Position numbers and translations under genes: made by a program. Below, in pieces: positions 53,050 to 60,643 of a stretch of DNA of 64,000 nucleotides. The notes under the pieces are model-generated. The model was not told where the DNA came from, ran no database searches, and was given only the letters and a program-made list of their open reading frames with translations. Origin of the DNA: Phaeodactylibacter luteus (GTDB lineage Bacteria > Bacteroidota > Bacteroidia > Chitinophagales > Saprospiraceae); contig NZ_VOOR01000015.1 in the NCBI RefSeq assembly GCF_007993045.1, positions 1 through 64,000 on the forward strand, given 5' to 3'. How positions within the stretch are numbered: the first letter of the stretch is position 1; every line of letters starts with the position of its first letter.

Positions 53050-54489
53050 CTAGAGGCCAGGGGGCGGGACAATTTCGCCTTTCAGGGTAGCGCTTGTAGC
53101 TTCGAGGGCTTTCACATAACAGTAATCTCCCGTTTTCAAGCCCTCTTGTTTGGGGAATACCATCATTTTGTTCTGTGAGTTCCGCCCTTTGAATTCTTGG
53201 TCAGAACGTTTGGAGTCCCCTTCGATAAGCACCTTGAAAGTCTTGCCTATATCTTGTTGGTTGTGAGCTAGGGAGACAGCGGTCTGAGCTTTGATGATCT
53301 CCTGCAGTCGGCGTTTTTTGGTTTTCAAAGGGATGTCATCCTCGTATTTGCGTGCAGCAAGGGTGCCCGGGCGCTCAGAGTAGAAAAACATATAAGACAT
53401 GCTGTAGCGTGCGAATTCGATCATGCTCAGGGTATCCTGATGCTCTTCTTCTGTTTCCGTGCAGAAGCCCGCGATAATGTCCGAAGAAATGGCGCAGTCG
53501 GGCATGATTTCGTAAATACGGTTGACCTTATTGATGTACCACTCCCGGTCGTAGGTGCGGTTCATAAGCTCGAGTACCCGGCTATTGCCAGATTGGACCG
53601 GCAGGTGGATGTATTTGCAGACATTTTCATGTGCCTTCATGGTGAAGAGGACCTCGTCGGTGATGTCTTTGGGGTGAGAAGTAGAGAACCTGATGCGCAG
53701 GTCAGGATGTACCCGGGCCACCATATCCAGCAATTGGGCGAAAGAGACCGTTTGGCCGGTCTCGGGGTTTTCCCATTTGTAAGAATCTACGTTCTGCCCT
53801 AGCAGCGTGACCTCACGGTAGCCCCGCTCGAAGAGGTCTGTAGCTTCTGCCAGGATGCTGAACGCATTGCGGCTCCTTTCCCGCCCCCGGGTAAAAGGGA
53901 CCACACAGAAGGAGCACATATTGTCGCACCCCCGCATAATGGAGATGAAGGCGGAAACGCCGTTGGAGTCCAGCCGCATTGGGCTGATATCGGCATAAGT
54001 TTCCTCACGGGACAAGAAGACGTTGATCCCCTTATCGCCGTCTTCTGCCGTGGCGATGAGCGCAGGGAGGTCCCGGTAAGCATCGGGCCCGACTACCAGA
54101 TCGACCAGGCGCTCCTCTTCTAAGAACTTGGCCTTGAGGCGCTCGGCCATGCAGCCCAGTACCCCTACGAGGGTGCCGGGGCGCTGTTGTTTCACCTGAT
54201 CGAAAATGCGGAGGCGTTTGCGGACGGTGTCCTCTGCCTTCTCGCGTATCGAGCAGGTATTGATGAGGATGAGGTCTGCAGCTTCCATGTTCCGCGTAGC
54301 AGAATACCCCTGTTCAGCCAAGATAGAGGCTACGATTTCGCTATCGCTGAAATTCATCTGGCAGCCGTAGCTTTCGATATAAAAATGCCGTTGGCCAGCT
54401 TCTTCCATGCCTTGGAAAAAAGCTTCGCCCTGACGATCTTCGTCAATCTTTTTCGTCAGTCCGTCTAGTGTCGGGTTGCTATCGTACAT
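53050..54489 (-). CDS. miaB: tRNA-2-methylthio-N6-dimethylallyladenosine synthase MiaB
   Basis: Radical SAM methylthiotransferase that adds the methylthio group to i6A37 of tRNA; 479 residues. The N-terminal UPF0004 domain has the three Cys of the auxiliary cluster (Cys43 in [11 protein letters not shown], Cys79 in [11 protein letters not shown], Cys113 in LGCMAERL). The radical SAM motif CxxxCxxC is in [18 protein letters not shown], with the family signatures [15 protein letters not shown] and [13 protein letters not shown] domain closes the protein ([20 protein letters not shown]). I use the ATG at 54489 in preference to a GTG three codons upstream. A -7 box lies at 54613-54620. Confidence 0.96.
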   Translation of the reverse strand: MYDSNPTLDGLTKKIDEDRQGEAFFQGMEEAGQRHFYIESYGCQMNFSDSEIVASILAEQGYSATRNMEAADLILINTCSIREKAEDTVRKRLRIFDQVKQQRPGTLVGVLGCMAERLKAKFLEEERLVDLVVGPDAYRDLPALIATAEDGDKGINVFLSREETYADISPMRLDSNGVSAFISIMRGCDNMCSFCVVPFTRGRERSRNAFSILAEATDLFERGYREVTLLGQNVDSYKWENPETGQTVSFAQLLDMVARVHPDLRIRFSTSHPKDITDEVLFTMKAHENVCKYIHLPVQSGNSRVLELMNRTYDREWYINKVNRIYEIMPDCAISSDIIAGFCTETEEEHQDTLSMIEFARYSMSYMFFYSERPGTLAARKYEDDIPLKTKKRRLQEIIKAQTAVSLAHNQQDIGKTFKVLIEGDSKRSDQEFKGRNSQNKMMVFPKQEGLKTGDYCYVKALEATSATLKGEIVPPPGL

Positions 54490-54612
54490 AGGGTACACCT
54501 TCTGAGTTGATCAAAATGAAGCCGGGGCCTCCGGCTGTCGGCCTGTTTTGCCTGTCGTTTTGGCTGCCCGGGCAACAGCGCAATCCCAATCGGCCCCTGT
54601 TTGTTGGACCCG

Positions 54613-54620
54613 CAAAGATA
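54613..54620 (-). promoter_or_regulatory. Possible -7 box for miaB-sigma54 regulator
   Basis: TATCTTTG on the minus strand, 124 bp before the miaB start. No TTG is found at the ideal upstream distance. The rest of the 54490-54823 gap, shared with the divergent sugar-phosphate mutase gene, contains no gene I can support. Confidence 0.45.
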
Positions 54621-54823
54621 GGGATAAATTCCGGTCGCCGCCCGGAATAATGGCGGCAAAATGACGATTTGGCAGTAGGCTGTTGCAATGCTGGCAGGCC
54701 TTTGGCGCAAGCTTCTACACTTTGGGCAAGGATAAGCCATGAATTTGGGTTATTTTTACCACTAAGCCTGAGTATTCGCTATCTCAATGCCCGCCCCGAC
54801 GGGCTCAAAATAACCAACAAAGT

Positions 54824-56221
54824 ATGACAAAGATCAAATTTGGCACCGATGGCTGGCGTGCCATCATCGCCCAAGAGTATACCGTTGACAATGTGAAGCG
54901 GGTAGCTGCCGGTACCGCCTTATGGATGATGAAAAACGGGGAGGCCCAGGTCGTTATCGGGCACGATACGCGTTTTGGTGGAGAGCTGTTCGCTTCCACT
55001 GCCGCGCGGGTGATCGGAGCGCACGGGCTCAAGGTGAAAATGGCAAAAGGCTTTGTGTCTACGCCTATGGTCTCATTGGGCGTAGTGAAAACAGGCTCTG
55101 GCCTTGGCGTGGTCATCACGGCTAGCCACAACCCCCCCACCTACAGCGGTTATAAGCTGAAGTCAAAACTGGGCGGGCCAATGATCCCTGCTCAGATCGC
55201 AGAGGTGGAGGCAGAAATACCTGATGTGTATACCGGCAGCTTTCCCACGCTAGAGGAAATGGAGGCCAACGGGCTTTTGGAGTATGTAGACCTGGAGGGG
55301 ATGTACATCAGCCATGTCGAAGCCAACTTCGATTTAGAGACCATCCGCAGTGCGAAGTTCAAAATGGCTTATGATGCTATGTATGGTGCCGGGCAGAACG
55401 CTATGCGGAAAATATTGCCGGATGCAGTACTGTTGCATTGCGATGACAACCCTTCTTTCAGAGGGCAGGCCCCGGAGCCCATCCACCGGAACTTGGGCGA
55501 GCTGTCTGAGTTGATCAAGAACAACCCTGAAATTGGGCTGGGCCTTGCCAATGACGGCGATGCCGACCGGATCGGCATGTACGACGCTGCCGGCAACTTT
55601 GTAGACTCCCACCATATCCTATTGCTCTTGCTGCTGTATATGCACAAGTACAAAAAGCAGAGCGGCAAAGTCGTGGTCACGTTTTCGGTAACCGAGAAAA
55701 TGCAGGAAATGGCGGACCTGTTCGGGCTAGAGTCGGAAGTGACTAAGATCGGCTTTAAGTACATTGCGGAAATCATGGCCAAAGAGGAGGTCATTGCCGG
55801 GGGCGAGGAGTCTGGAGGCCTGGCGGTCGCTGGTCATATCCCGGAGCGCGATGGTATATGGATCGGCCTGATGATCTTGGAGTTTATGGCGAAAACGGGG
55901 AAAAGCCTGGATGAGCTTATACAGGAGGTCTACAGCCTAGTGGGGCCTTTTGCTTTCGACCGCGATGACCTCCACTTGGCAGAAGAGCAGAAACAGGCGA
56001 TCATCAAAACTTGTGAAGAGCGCCCTTATGAAGCCTTCGGGCCTTACAAGGTGGAAAAACTGGAAGCCCTCGATGGGTTCAAATTTACTTTTGGAGGCGG
56101 GCGTTGGGTGATGGTCCGCCCTTCAGGTACAGAACCGGTGCTGAGGGTGTACGCTCAAGCTCCGGACGCGGCAGAGGTCAGGGCGCTGCTCGATGCTGCC
56201 CACCAAACGCTTCTGGGCTAA
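54824..56221 (+). CDS. Phosphoglucomutase/phosphomannomutase family protein
   Basis: Alpha-D-phosphohexomutase, 465 residues, four domains. It interconverts hexose 1- and 6-phosphates for cell-wall, LPS and glycogen sugars. The phosphoserine is Ser101 in TASHNP; the metal-binding loop is DGDADRIG near 244-251; the sugar-binding loop is GGEESGG; the phosphate-binding loop is RPSGTEP near the C-terminus. FGTDGWR at the start is typical. Phosphoglucomutase and phosphomannomutase activity cannot be separated from sequence alone. It is a single gene with a strong terminator. Confidence 0.93.
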   Translation: MTKIKFGTDGWRAIIAQEYTVDNVKRVAAGTALWMMKNGEAQVVIGHDTRFGGELFASTAARVIGAHGLKVKMAKGFVSTPMVSLGVVKTGSGLGVVITASHNPPTYSGYKLKSKLGGPMIPAQIAEVEAEIPDVYTGSFPTLEEMEANGLLEYVDLEGMYISHVEANFDLETIRSAKFKMAYDAMYGAGQNAMRKILPDAVLLHCDDNPSFRGQAPEPIHRNLGELSELIKNNPEIGLGLANDGDADRIGMYDAAGNFVDSHHILLLLLLYMHKYKKQSGKVVVTFSVTEKMQEMADLFGLESEVTKIGFKYIAEIMAKEEVIAGGEESGGLAVAGHIPERDGIWIGLMILEFMAKTGKSLDELIQEVYSLVGPFAFDRDDLHLAEEQKQAIIKTCEERPYEAFGPYKVEKLEALDGFKFTFGGGRWVMVRPSGTEPVLRVYAQAPDAAEVRALLDAAHQTLLG

Positions 56222-56233
56222 CTCAGCAGTAGT

Positions 56234-56282
56234 ACGCCCCGCCGCCCCGCCTGGCTCTAAGTGTTGCTGGGCGGGGCGTTTT
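56234..56282. terminator. Bidirectional terminator between the mutase and GNAT genes
   Basis: 10-bp stem ACGCCCCGCC / GGCGGGGCGT followed by T residues on the plus strand, with a 26-nt loop. It separates convergent genes; its right edge touches the stop codon of the GNAT gene. Confidence 0.75.
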
Positions 56283-56740
56283 CAGCTTTTTACCATGCCA
56301 ATGTGAGGGATACCATCTTCCAAATATTCCTGCCCTTCCTGTTCGAACCCAAAGCCCTCATAAAACCGGGTCAGGTAGCATTGGGCGGATATTTTTATGG
56401 GCGCTCCTGGGAATAGTTGCCCGCACCACTCTATGCTATGCTGCATCAAGGCCTTGCCGGCCCCCATTCCGCGTACCGTGGGGGAAGAGGCCACCCGCCC
56501 AATGGAAGCGTAGCCGGGGTAGGAAACGCCGGGTGGCAGCAGCCTAGAACAGGCCATCAGCCGCCCTCCTTCCCCAAACCCCAGGATATGCGTAGCTTCG
56601 GGGTCTTTGCCGTCTGCATCTATGTAGGGGCAGTCCTGCTCCACAACAAATACTTCTTGCCTAAGCTGCATAAGGCTGTATAGCTCTTGGAGGGAGAGCT
56701 TGTGAAAGGGCAGGGCGTAAAAATGGAACGGAAGGCTCAT
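56282..56740 (-). CDS. GNAT family N-acetyltransferase, ElaA-like
   Basis: A 152-residue acetyltransferase using acetyl-CoA. ElaA-type landmarks are LQELYSLMQLRQEVFVVEQDCPY, DPEATHILG and IGRVASSPTVRGMGAGKALM, the last being the acetyl-CoA loop. CYLTRFYEGFGF is the usual C-terminal motif. The substrate is unknown. The start at 56740 lies 3 bp behind the stop codon of the diacylglycerol kinase gene, so the two form a tight operon; a TTG ten codons upstream would overlap it. Confidence 0.92.
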   Translation of the reverse strand: MSLPFHFYALPFHKLSLQELYSLMQLRQEVFVVEQDCPYIDADGKDPEATHILGFGEGGRLMACSRLLPPGVSYPGYASIGRVASSPTVRGMGAGKALMQHSIEWCGQLFPGAPIKISAQCYLTRFYEGFGFEQEGQEYLEDGIPHIGMVKS

Positions 56741-56742
56741 GG

Positions 56743-57099
56743 TTAAAAGAGGTTTATAATTCTTGGCCAAAAAATGAACAGCCCTGCCCCCGCTGCACTG
56801 AGCGAACAGATCAGTACAGCGCTAGCGGCGACATCCTTTGCCCGGCCGGCCAGGGGGTGGAATTCAGGGGAAACGAGGTCGGTCAGCGTCTCTACGGCCG
56901 TGTTCATGGCTTCAGCCCCGATGACGAGCCCGGCAGCAAGCAGGATCAATGCCCATTCCCAGCGCTCAAGGGAAAAGTGCCAACCTGCTCCTAGCACGCA
57001 GGTGAAAATGGCCAGGTGGATTTGTGCATTGGGCTGCGTAAGCAAGGTATATTTCAACCCTGTCAGCGCATGCCCAAAACTTGCAATTCGGTCTTTCAT
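56743..57099 (-). CDS. dgkA: Diacylglycerol kinase (prokaryotic, small integral membrane type)
   Basis: A 118-residue inner-membrane kinase with three predicted helices that phosphorylates diacylglycerol or undecaprenol. The active-site signature is EAMNTAVETLTDLVS, followed by AGRAKDVAASAVL, both conserved in the family. Gram-positive members of this type prefer undecaprenol, and which lipid is used here is open. It leads a two-gene unit with the GNAT gene. Confidence 0.94.
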   Translation of the reverse strand: MKDRIASFGHALTGLKYTLLTQPNAQIHLAIFTCVLGAGWHFSLERWEWALILLAAGLVIGAEAMNTAVETLTDLVSPEFHPLAGRAKDVAASAVLICSLSAAGAGLFIFWPRIINLF

Positions 57100-57144
57100 G
57101 GGATGGGTATGGTTGTTAAGGTATCATTTGAATGTACAAGGAAC

Positions 57145-57228
57145 GGGCGTGGACCAAAATGTCGCAGGCGTTTATGCTTTTTGGGTTTTAGCCTGGCATT
57201 GGCCTAGCGCTGCGGAGGGGTGTAAGCT
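57145..57228 (+). mobile_element. MITE-like element, copy H (truncated)
   Basis: Left half only: GGGCGTGGACCAAAATGTCG, then the shared tatgctttttgggttttagc, ctggcattggcctagcgctg and ggaggggtgtaagc. The sequence leaves the family at about 57228, and the right terminal repeat is lost. It marks the left edge of a 3.5-kb region of mobile-element debris. Confidence 0.75.
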
Positions 57229-57334
57229 GGACTTTCTGCATTACGAAAACAAGCAAGAACCCCGATGGAGGAGTATATTTGAAGGATCTGACATTTCAAC
57301 TATGCTACAATTGCCACCAGGGTTCTAACGATGA

Positions 57335-57716
57335 ATATCAGTTTTTGCCACTACATTTCACAGCCTGACATGGGAAAAAGCACAATTGCTTTTAACTTGG
57401 TGCCATCTTGTGCCCAGGCAGCCGTACGGCCTGCAATATACTGCGCGTTGTAGGCTTCAAAGACAGGAAGGGCTCATACGGTGCTTTATCGCGCACGATG
57501 GTCTGCCTTAAAACTGGCAGGAGTATCGCTCAAAGTGCTTGTAGATGCTTTCGTGCCTGTGGACAGCCTGTTGTAACTGTAACAGCCCCCCTGATTTTTG
57601 GTGTGCACAAAACAATTGAAAGGCGTTTGGGGAATAAGATTTCCAAAGGTGGGACCTATAGGGATGGAGTCCGTTTTTCGGCCTCTCATTTTGTCGAATG
57701 TAGCGGACTGCGCTGA
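57335..57716 (+). pseudogene. Remnant of an IS701/IS4-like DDE transposase
   Basis: Frames shift several times, but ordered pieces of one transposase can be read: TWEKAQLLL, then AILCPGSRTACNILRVVGFKDRKGSYG in another frame, RARWSALKLAGVSLKVLVDAFVP, and finally KTIERRLGNKISKGGTYRDG and SHFVECSGLR. These match the conserved order in IS701-like transposases (ILCPGKRT, HRVLSRARWS, DETIERR, GIYRD, CSGLRW). The catalytic Asp before TIERR is replaced (HKTIERR), and the rest of the protein is missing. It is not functional. Confidence 0.65.
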
Positions 57717-58012
57717 ATATCGGTAATGCTGAGAACTTACCTTCGTAGCTAGACGAAGAAAGGGAATTAAAGGCAGCAATTCTCAACTTGGCTGAAAAGC
57801 GCGTTTTTGTTGGGGTCAAACCAAGAAGAACTCTTTTTCTAGTGACGGGATTTGACCAAAATGAGGAGTGGTACCAGGGTTAGGCCTCATTTTGGGTGGA
57901 ATCGAACTAAAAAAGGCATCAGCTTTTGTCTTCTTGTGATCTCGTAAGCCCCATTTTTACTGGTTAAACTGCCAAATTGAGAATTGCTGTGTTTACTTAC
58001 AAAACTTAGGTG

Positions 58013-58951
58013 TTACTTTTTGACGAACTTTTTAGTGATAATTCCAGAATTAGTTTGGATTCTCAAAAAGTGAACCCCTGTTGCCAAAGACTGAATGTCT
58101 AATGTGTTATTATTCATGCTTGCTTGTTGAGTTTTTCCTTGAGCGTCAAAAACTTCAACTTTGCTTACAGAAATACCTTTGGGCAGATTGATATTCAGAA
58201 AATCTGAAGAGGGGCTAGGATAAATACTTATTAATTCTTTAACTGCCGAAGAAACAGACGACACATTATCACCGCTGATGACCATTGCCAAAGTTGAAGA
58301 CAAGTCTGAATTCACACTGTAAACAGGTACCCAGTCGGTTAGCCCTTGTTCAAAATGATTGGTAGGGTCTACAAACACGGCATCATATCCATCATTTTGG
58401 TTTGAAGAGCCAAACCATCTCCAAAAAATTACAGGATAAGTAGAAGTTATTGATGCGCCGGAGTAAGAAAATCTTGGCACAACAGAAACCCAGTAAGTTC
58501 CGGCGTCAAGTATAACATCATTGCCGTTATTTGCGGATGTCAAATCAATCGTGAAATCATATAAATCACCGCCTAGACTAGTAATGGCATAATCTGAACC
58601 ATTATTTAAGTCTGTAAATGCATACAGTGCATTAGATTGAGGGTTCTCTGGTGTAGGCAAACCATCAGGGATATTGTTCGCATTATTAAAAATGTAAACA
58701 TCTAGACCCTGGAAATACACTGAAAAAATATAATCTTGTAATCCAAAAACCGTTATTTCACTAATTTGAGTTTGATTTTCGGTTAGCGTAAAATCATCTG
58801 CTTGATAGGCACCCCAATCTTCCCAATTGCTATAAGAGGAAGGCAAGATAGATTCATCGTCATTGTTGCTTGGCTGACTATGAAAAACTTGTTGAGATTT
58901 AGCAGTTAGAAATGCTGTTAGCGCAAGTAACAGTAAAGTTAACTTTTTCAT
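58013..58951 (-). CDS. AT-rich secreted protein with T9SS type A sorting domain
   Basis: A 312-residue secreted protein. Signal peptide MKKLTLLLLALTAFLTAKSQ; a ~215-residue beta-rich domain (NWEDWGAYQADDFTLTENQ, EITVFGLQDYIFS, DVILDAGTYWVSVVPRF) like those in proteins that describe jelly-roll, carbohydrate-binding-like folds; and a type A sorting domain (ISIYPSPSSDFLNI, VFDAQGKTQQ, GVHFLRIQT). I do not recognise a specific function. It is clearly richer in A+T than its neighbours, in codon choice too (many Asn and Ile, AAT/ATA/TTA), and it lies between two dead transposases. Recent arrival by transfer is likely. Confidence 0.85.
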   Translation of the reverse strand: MKKLTLLLLALTAFLTAKSQQVFHSQPSNNDDESILPSSYSNWEDWGAYQADDFTLTENQTQISEITVFGLQDYIFSVYFQGLDVYIFNNANNIPDGLPTPENPQSNALYAFTDLNNGSDYAITSLGGDLYDFTIDLTSANNGNDVILDAGTYWVSVVPRFSYSGASITSTYPVIFWRWFGSSNQNDGYDAVFVDPTNHFEQGLTDWVPVYSVNSDLSSTLAMVISGDNVSSVSSAVKELISIYPSPSSDFLNINLPKGISVSKVEVFDAQGKTQQASMNNNTLDIQSLATGVHFLRIQTNSGIITKKFVKK

Positions 58952-59029
58952 GTTTTGTGGTTTGAGAGCTTGTTAGTAAATTAAATTCTGTTGTGTATCT
59001 CAATTCTGCCAAGGCCATTGAAGTATTGG

Positions 59030-59645
59030 CCAAGTACAGGAATGAAGCCAAATTTCTTATGATGTGCTCGTGATCGATGACCACCCTTTGGGGAAATTCA
59101 GCTAGGCAATAGTCCGTTATACCACCCAACGTTTTGCTTACAGAGCAAATCCTCGGATCCCTTCAGGGCGCTGAGGCACACCAAACAGTGTTCCCGGCTA
59201 TCATATTCACAGGCTGGTTAGAAATAGACTCGCCAGATCCTTCCTAAAATATCTGTCAGTAGCTGGCGTTTACGACCCTTTACCTTTTTATTGCCGCTTA
59301 TGCCCCGATATTCATAAGTAATCGGAGGTGGATTAATTGTTTATTAATCAAACGGTTATGGCTCAGGTTGACCTTTCGTTGAAGCCGCTTTCGTTCATAT
59401 CGGTTCAGCGCTTCGTTGATCCTTTCAAAGCGATCTTCTTGGCTCCATCTGTCAAAAATGAATAGCACACAGCGCACCAGGGTGAGAATGCGCTGTCTAG
59501 CCCAGCGCTACTGACATCCTGTTCGAGTAATCGAAAGGGGCGCATCAAAGATGGGTCGGAAATCGTGTCATCTTTTTCATTGCAAGGGAAGATATTCTTT
59601 AATAACTTCCAATTGGCACTCGGTGAGCCATCTCTCTTGATAAGT
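59030..59645 (-). pseudogene. Remnant of an IS5-family transposase
   Basis: On the minus strand, pieces in correct N-to-C order with stops and frameshifts: RWLTECQLEVIKEYLPLQ (near 59628), HDFRPIFDAPLSITRTGCQ, then NEALNRYERKRLQRKVN in another frame, NKKVKGRKRQLLTDILGRIW (59293-59234), PACEYDSRE and LKGSEDLLC. These are hallmark segments of IS5-type transposases (CQWEVIKEFLP, IFDALLYITRTGCQWR, KKVKGRKRHLLTDTLG, HPANEHDS). At least four in-frame stops are visible. No intact ends were identified. Confidence 0.75.
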
Positions 59646-59690
59646 TGAAGTTAACCTACAAGATACGGCCGGCGGCCTTTTTTCACTTAT

Positions 59691-59900
59691 AGTTCTCCAA
59701 GGCGAGATTAATGCATTTTGACTTGCTCTTTTTCCCGCTCGCTGCGTTGAAAAGCCTCGCCGACTTCATCGTGGAGCCCCTTATCCCCACGCTTCGTGTA
59801 GGCTATGCCTGCGTTTTTCGCCTTGCGAGCGAAAAAAATACCTGCGTCAACTTTGCACACCACGCAGTTGACGCGGAGCGAAATCCTGCCTTGGAGAACT
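59691..59900. repeat. Palindromic-end intergenic element of about 210 bp
   Basis: The left end AGTTCTCCAAGGC and the right end GCCTTGGAGAACT are perfect 13-bp inverted repeats, about 180 bp apart. Inside are further hairpins, for example GCGTCAACT ... AGTTGACGC and ttcgccttgcgagcgaa. It encodes nothing recognisable. It differs from the dispersed element family, and I found no target duplication. Confidence 0.6.
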
Positions 59901-60103
59901 GTAGTCGAAATTCCCGAACAAGCTCTAGATCAATGCTTATTCATCAGGATTTTCTTGAGAGCTGAAACATGAAATTTGACTAGTAGTTTTTAATGGGGAT
60001 TGTTTTGACAAAGAGCTGACGCAAAGCATGTTTTTATGAAAACAGTGTGCTTCCCCAAAAATCGAGCCAGTCGCTTGGTTGGTAAAAACCGTAAATACTG
60101 ATT

Positions 60104-60235
60104 ATGAAAAGGAACCGAAGAACATTTAGTGCAGGTTTCAAGCTAAGGGAGATCCTTGCTGCTATTCAGGAACGGGAGACCTTGTCAGGGCCATCTCAAA
60201 AGGGCGGCTTACATCCGGACCAGATATCAAGTTAA
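60104..60235 (+). pseudogene. N-terminal fragment of an IS3-family OrfA transposase
   Basis: 43 codons beginning MKRNRRTFSAGFKLREIL and continuing ETLSGPSQKGGLHPDQIS. This matches the start of IS3-family OrfA (KR-x-RR-x-FSAEFK ... TLSELAQKYGLHPNQI), the helix-turn-helix region. It stops 7 bp before mobile element copy I, and the rest of OrfA and all of OrfB are missing. Confidence 0.75.
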
Positions 60236-60242
60236 GCCCGCT

Positions 60243-60630
60243 GGGCGTGAACCAAAATGTCGCAGGTGTTTATGCTTTTCGGGCTCTAGTGCCTCAAGCC
60301 ATAAACCCTTGCCACCCCAAGTTTCGTTCTTTTCCGCCTACTCTTCGTTAAAGAACCGCTCCTTTAGCTCGGGCTAAAGTCGCGAACCTTCGCCTGGATT
60401 AGCCGGAAAATAACTTCAACTTAAGTATCAGAGATTTATGGCTTAAGGCACTAGCCTGGCACTGGCCTAGCGCTGCGTAGGGGTGGCCGAAGGCCAGACC
60501 CGACGCCTGTAGGGCGAGGGGCCGAGCGGACAGCGAGCCCCGTAGCATAGCGGCACCTGCCATCGGGCAGGGGCAGGCCCCTATCCTTGCGGAGGGGGCA
60601 GGCAAAAAAATGGCAATCTGGTTGGCGCCC
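60243..60630 (+). mobile_element. MITE-like element, copy I, with nested insertion
   Basis: Long copy closely matching copy A: left end GGGCGTGAACCAAAATGTCG, the nested palindromic element at 60290-60450, the same core with the extra gaaggccagacccgacgcc stretch, and the right end tggcaatctggttggcgccc. The flanks (agcccgct and atccaaac) do not match, so the insertion site has since been rearranged. ORFs through it are artefacts. Confidence 0.85.
60290..60450 (+). mobile_element. Nested 161-bp palindromic-end element in copy I
   Basis: Same ends (TGCCTCAAGCCATAAA / TTTATGGCTTAAGGCA) and the same CTAG on each side (60286-60289, 60451-60454) as the insert in copy A. It differs mainly by an 11-bp indel near cgctcctttagctcggg. 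Because host element and insertion point are the same, copies A and I probably derive from one compound element that moved or was copied as a whole. Confidence 0.75.
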
Positions 60631-60643
60631 ATCCAAACATGCG

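Noticed and set aside
54465-54740. 91-codon minus-strand ORF upstream of miaB
   Set aside because: It overlaps the miaB start and the -7 box and resembles no known protein.
57780-58012. Possible right end of the IS701-like element (repeated ttgaccaaaatgagg / cctcattttgggtgg sequence)
   Set aside because: The short inverted repeat (gaccaaaatgagg against cctcattttggg) may be an IS end or a hairpin, but without a matching left end I cannot call a boundary.
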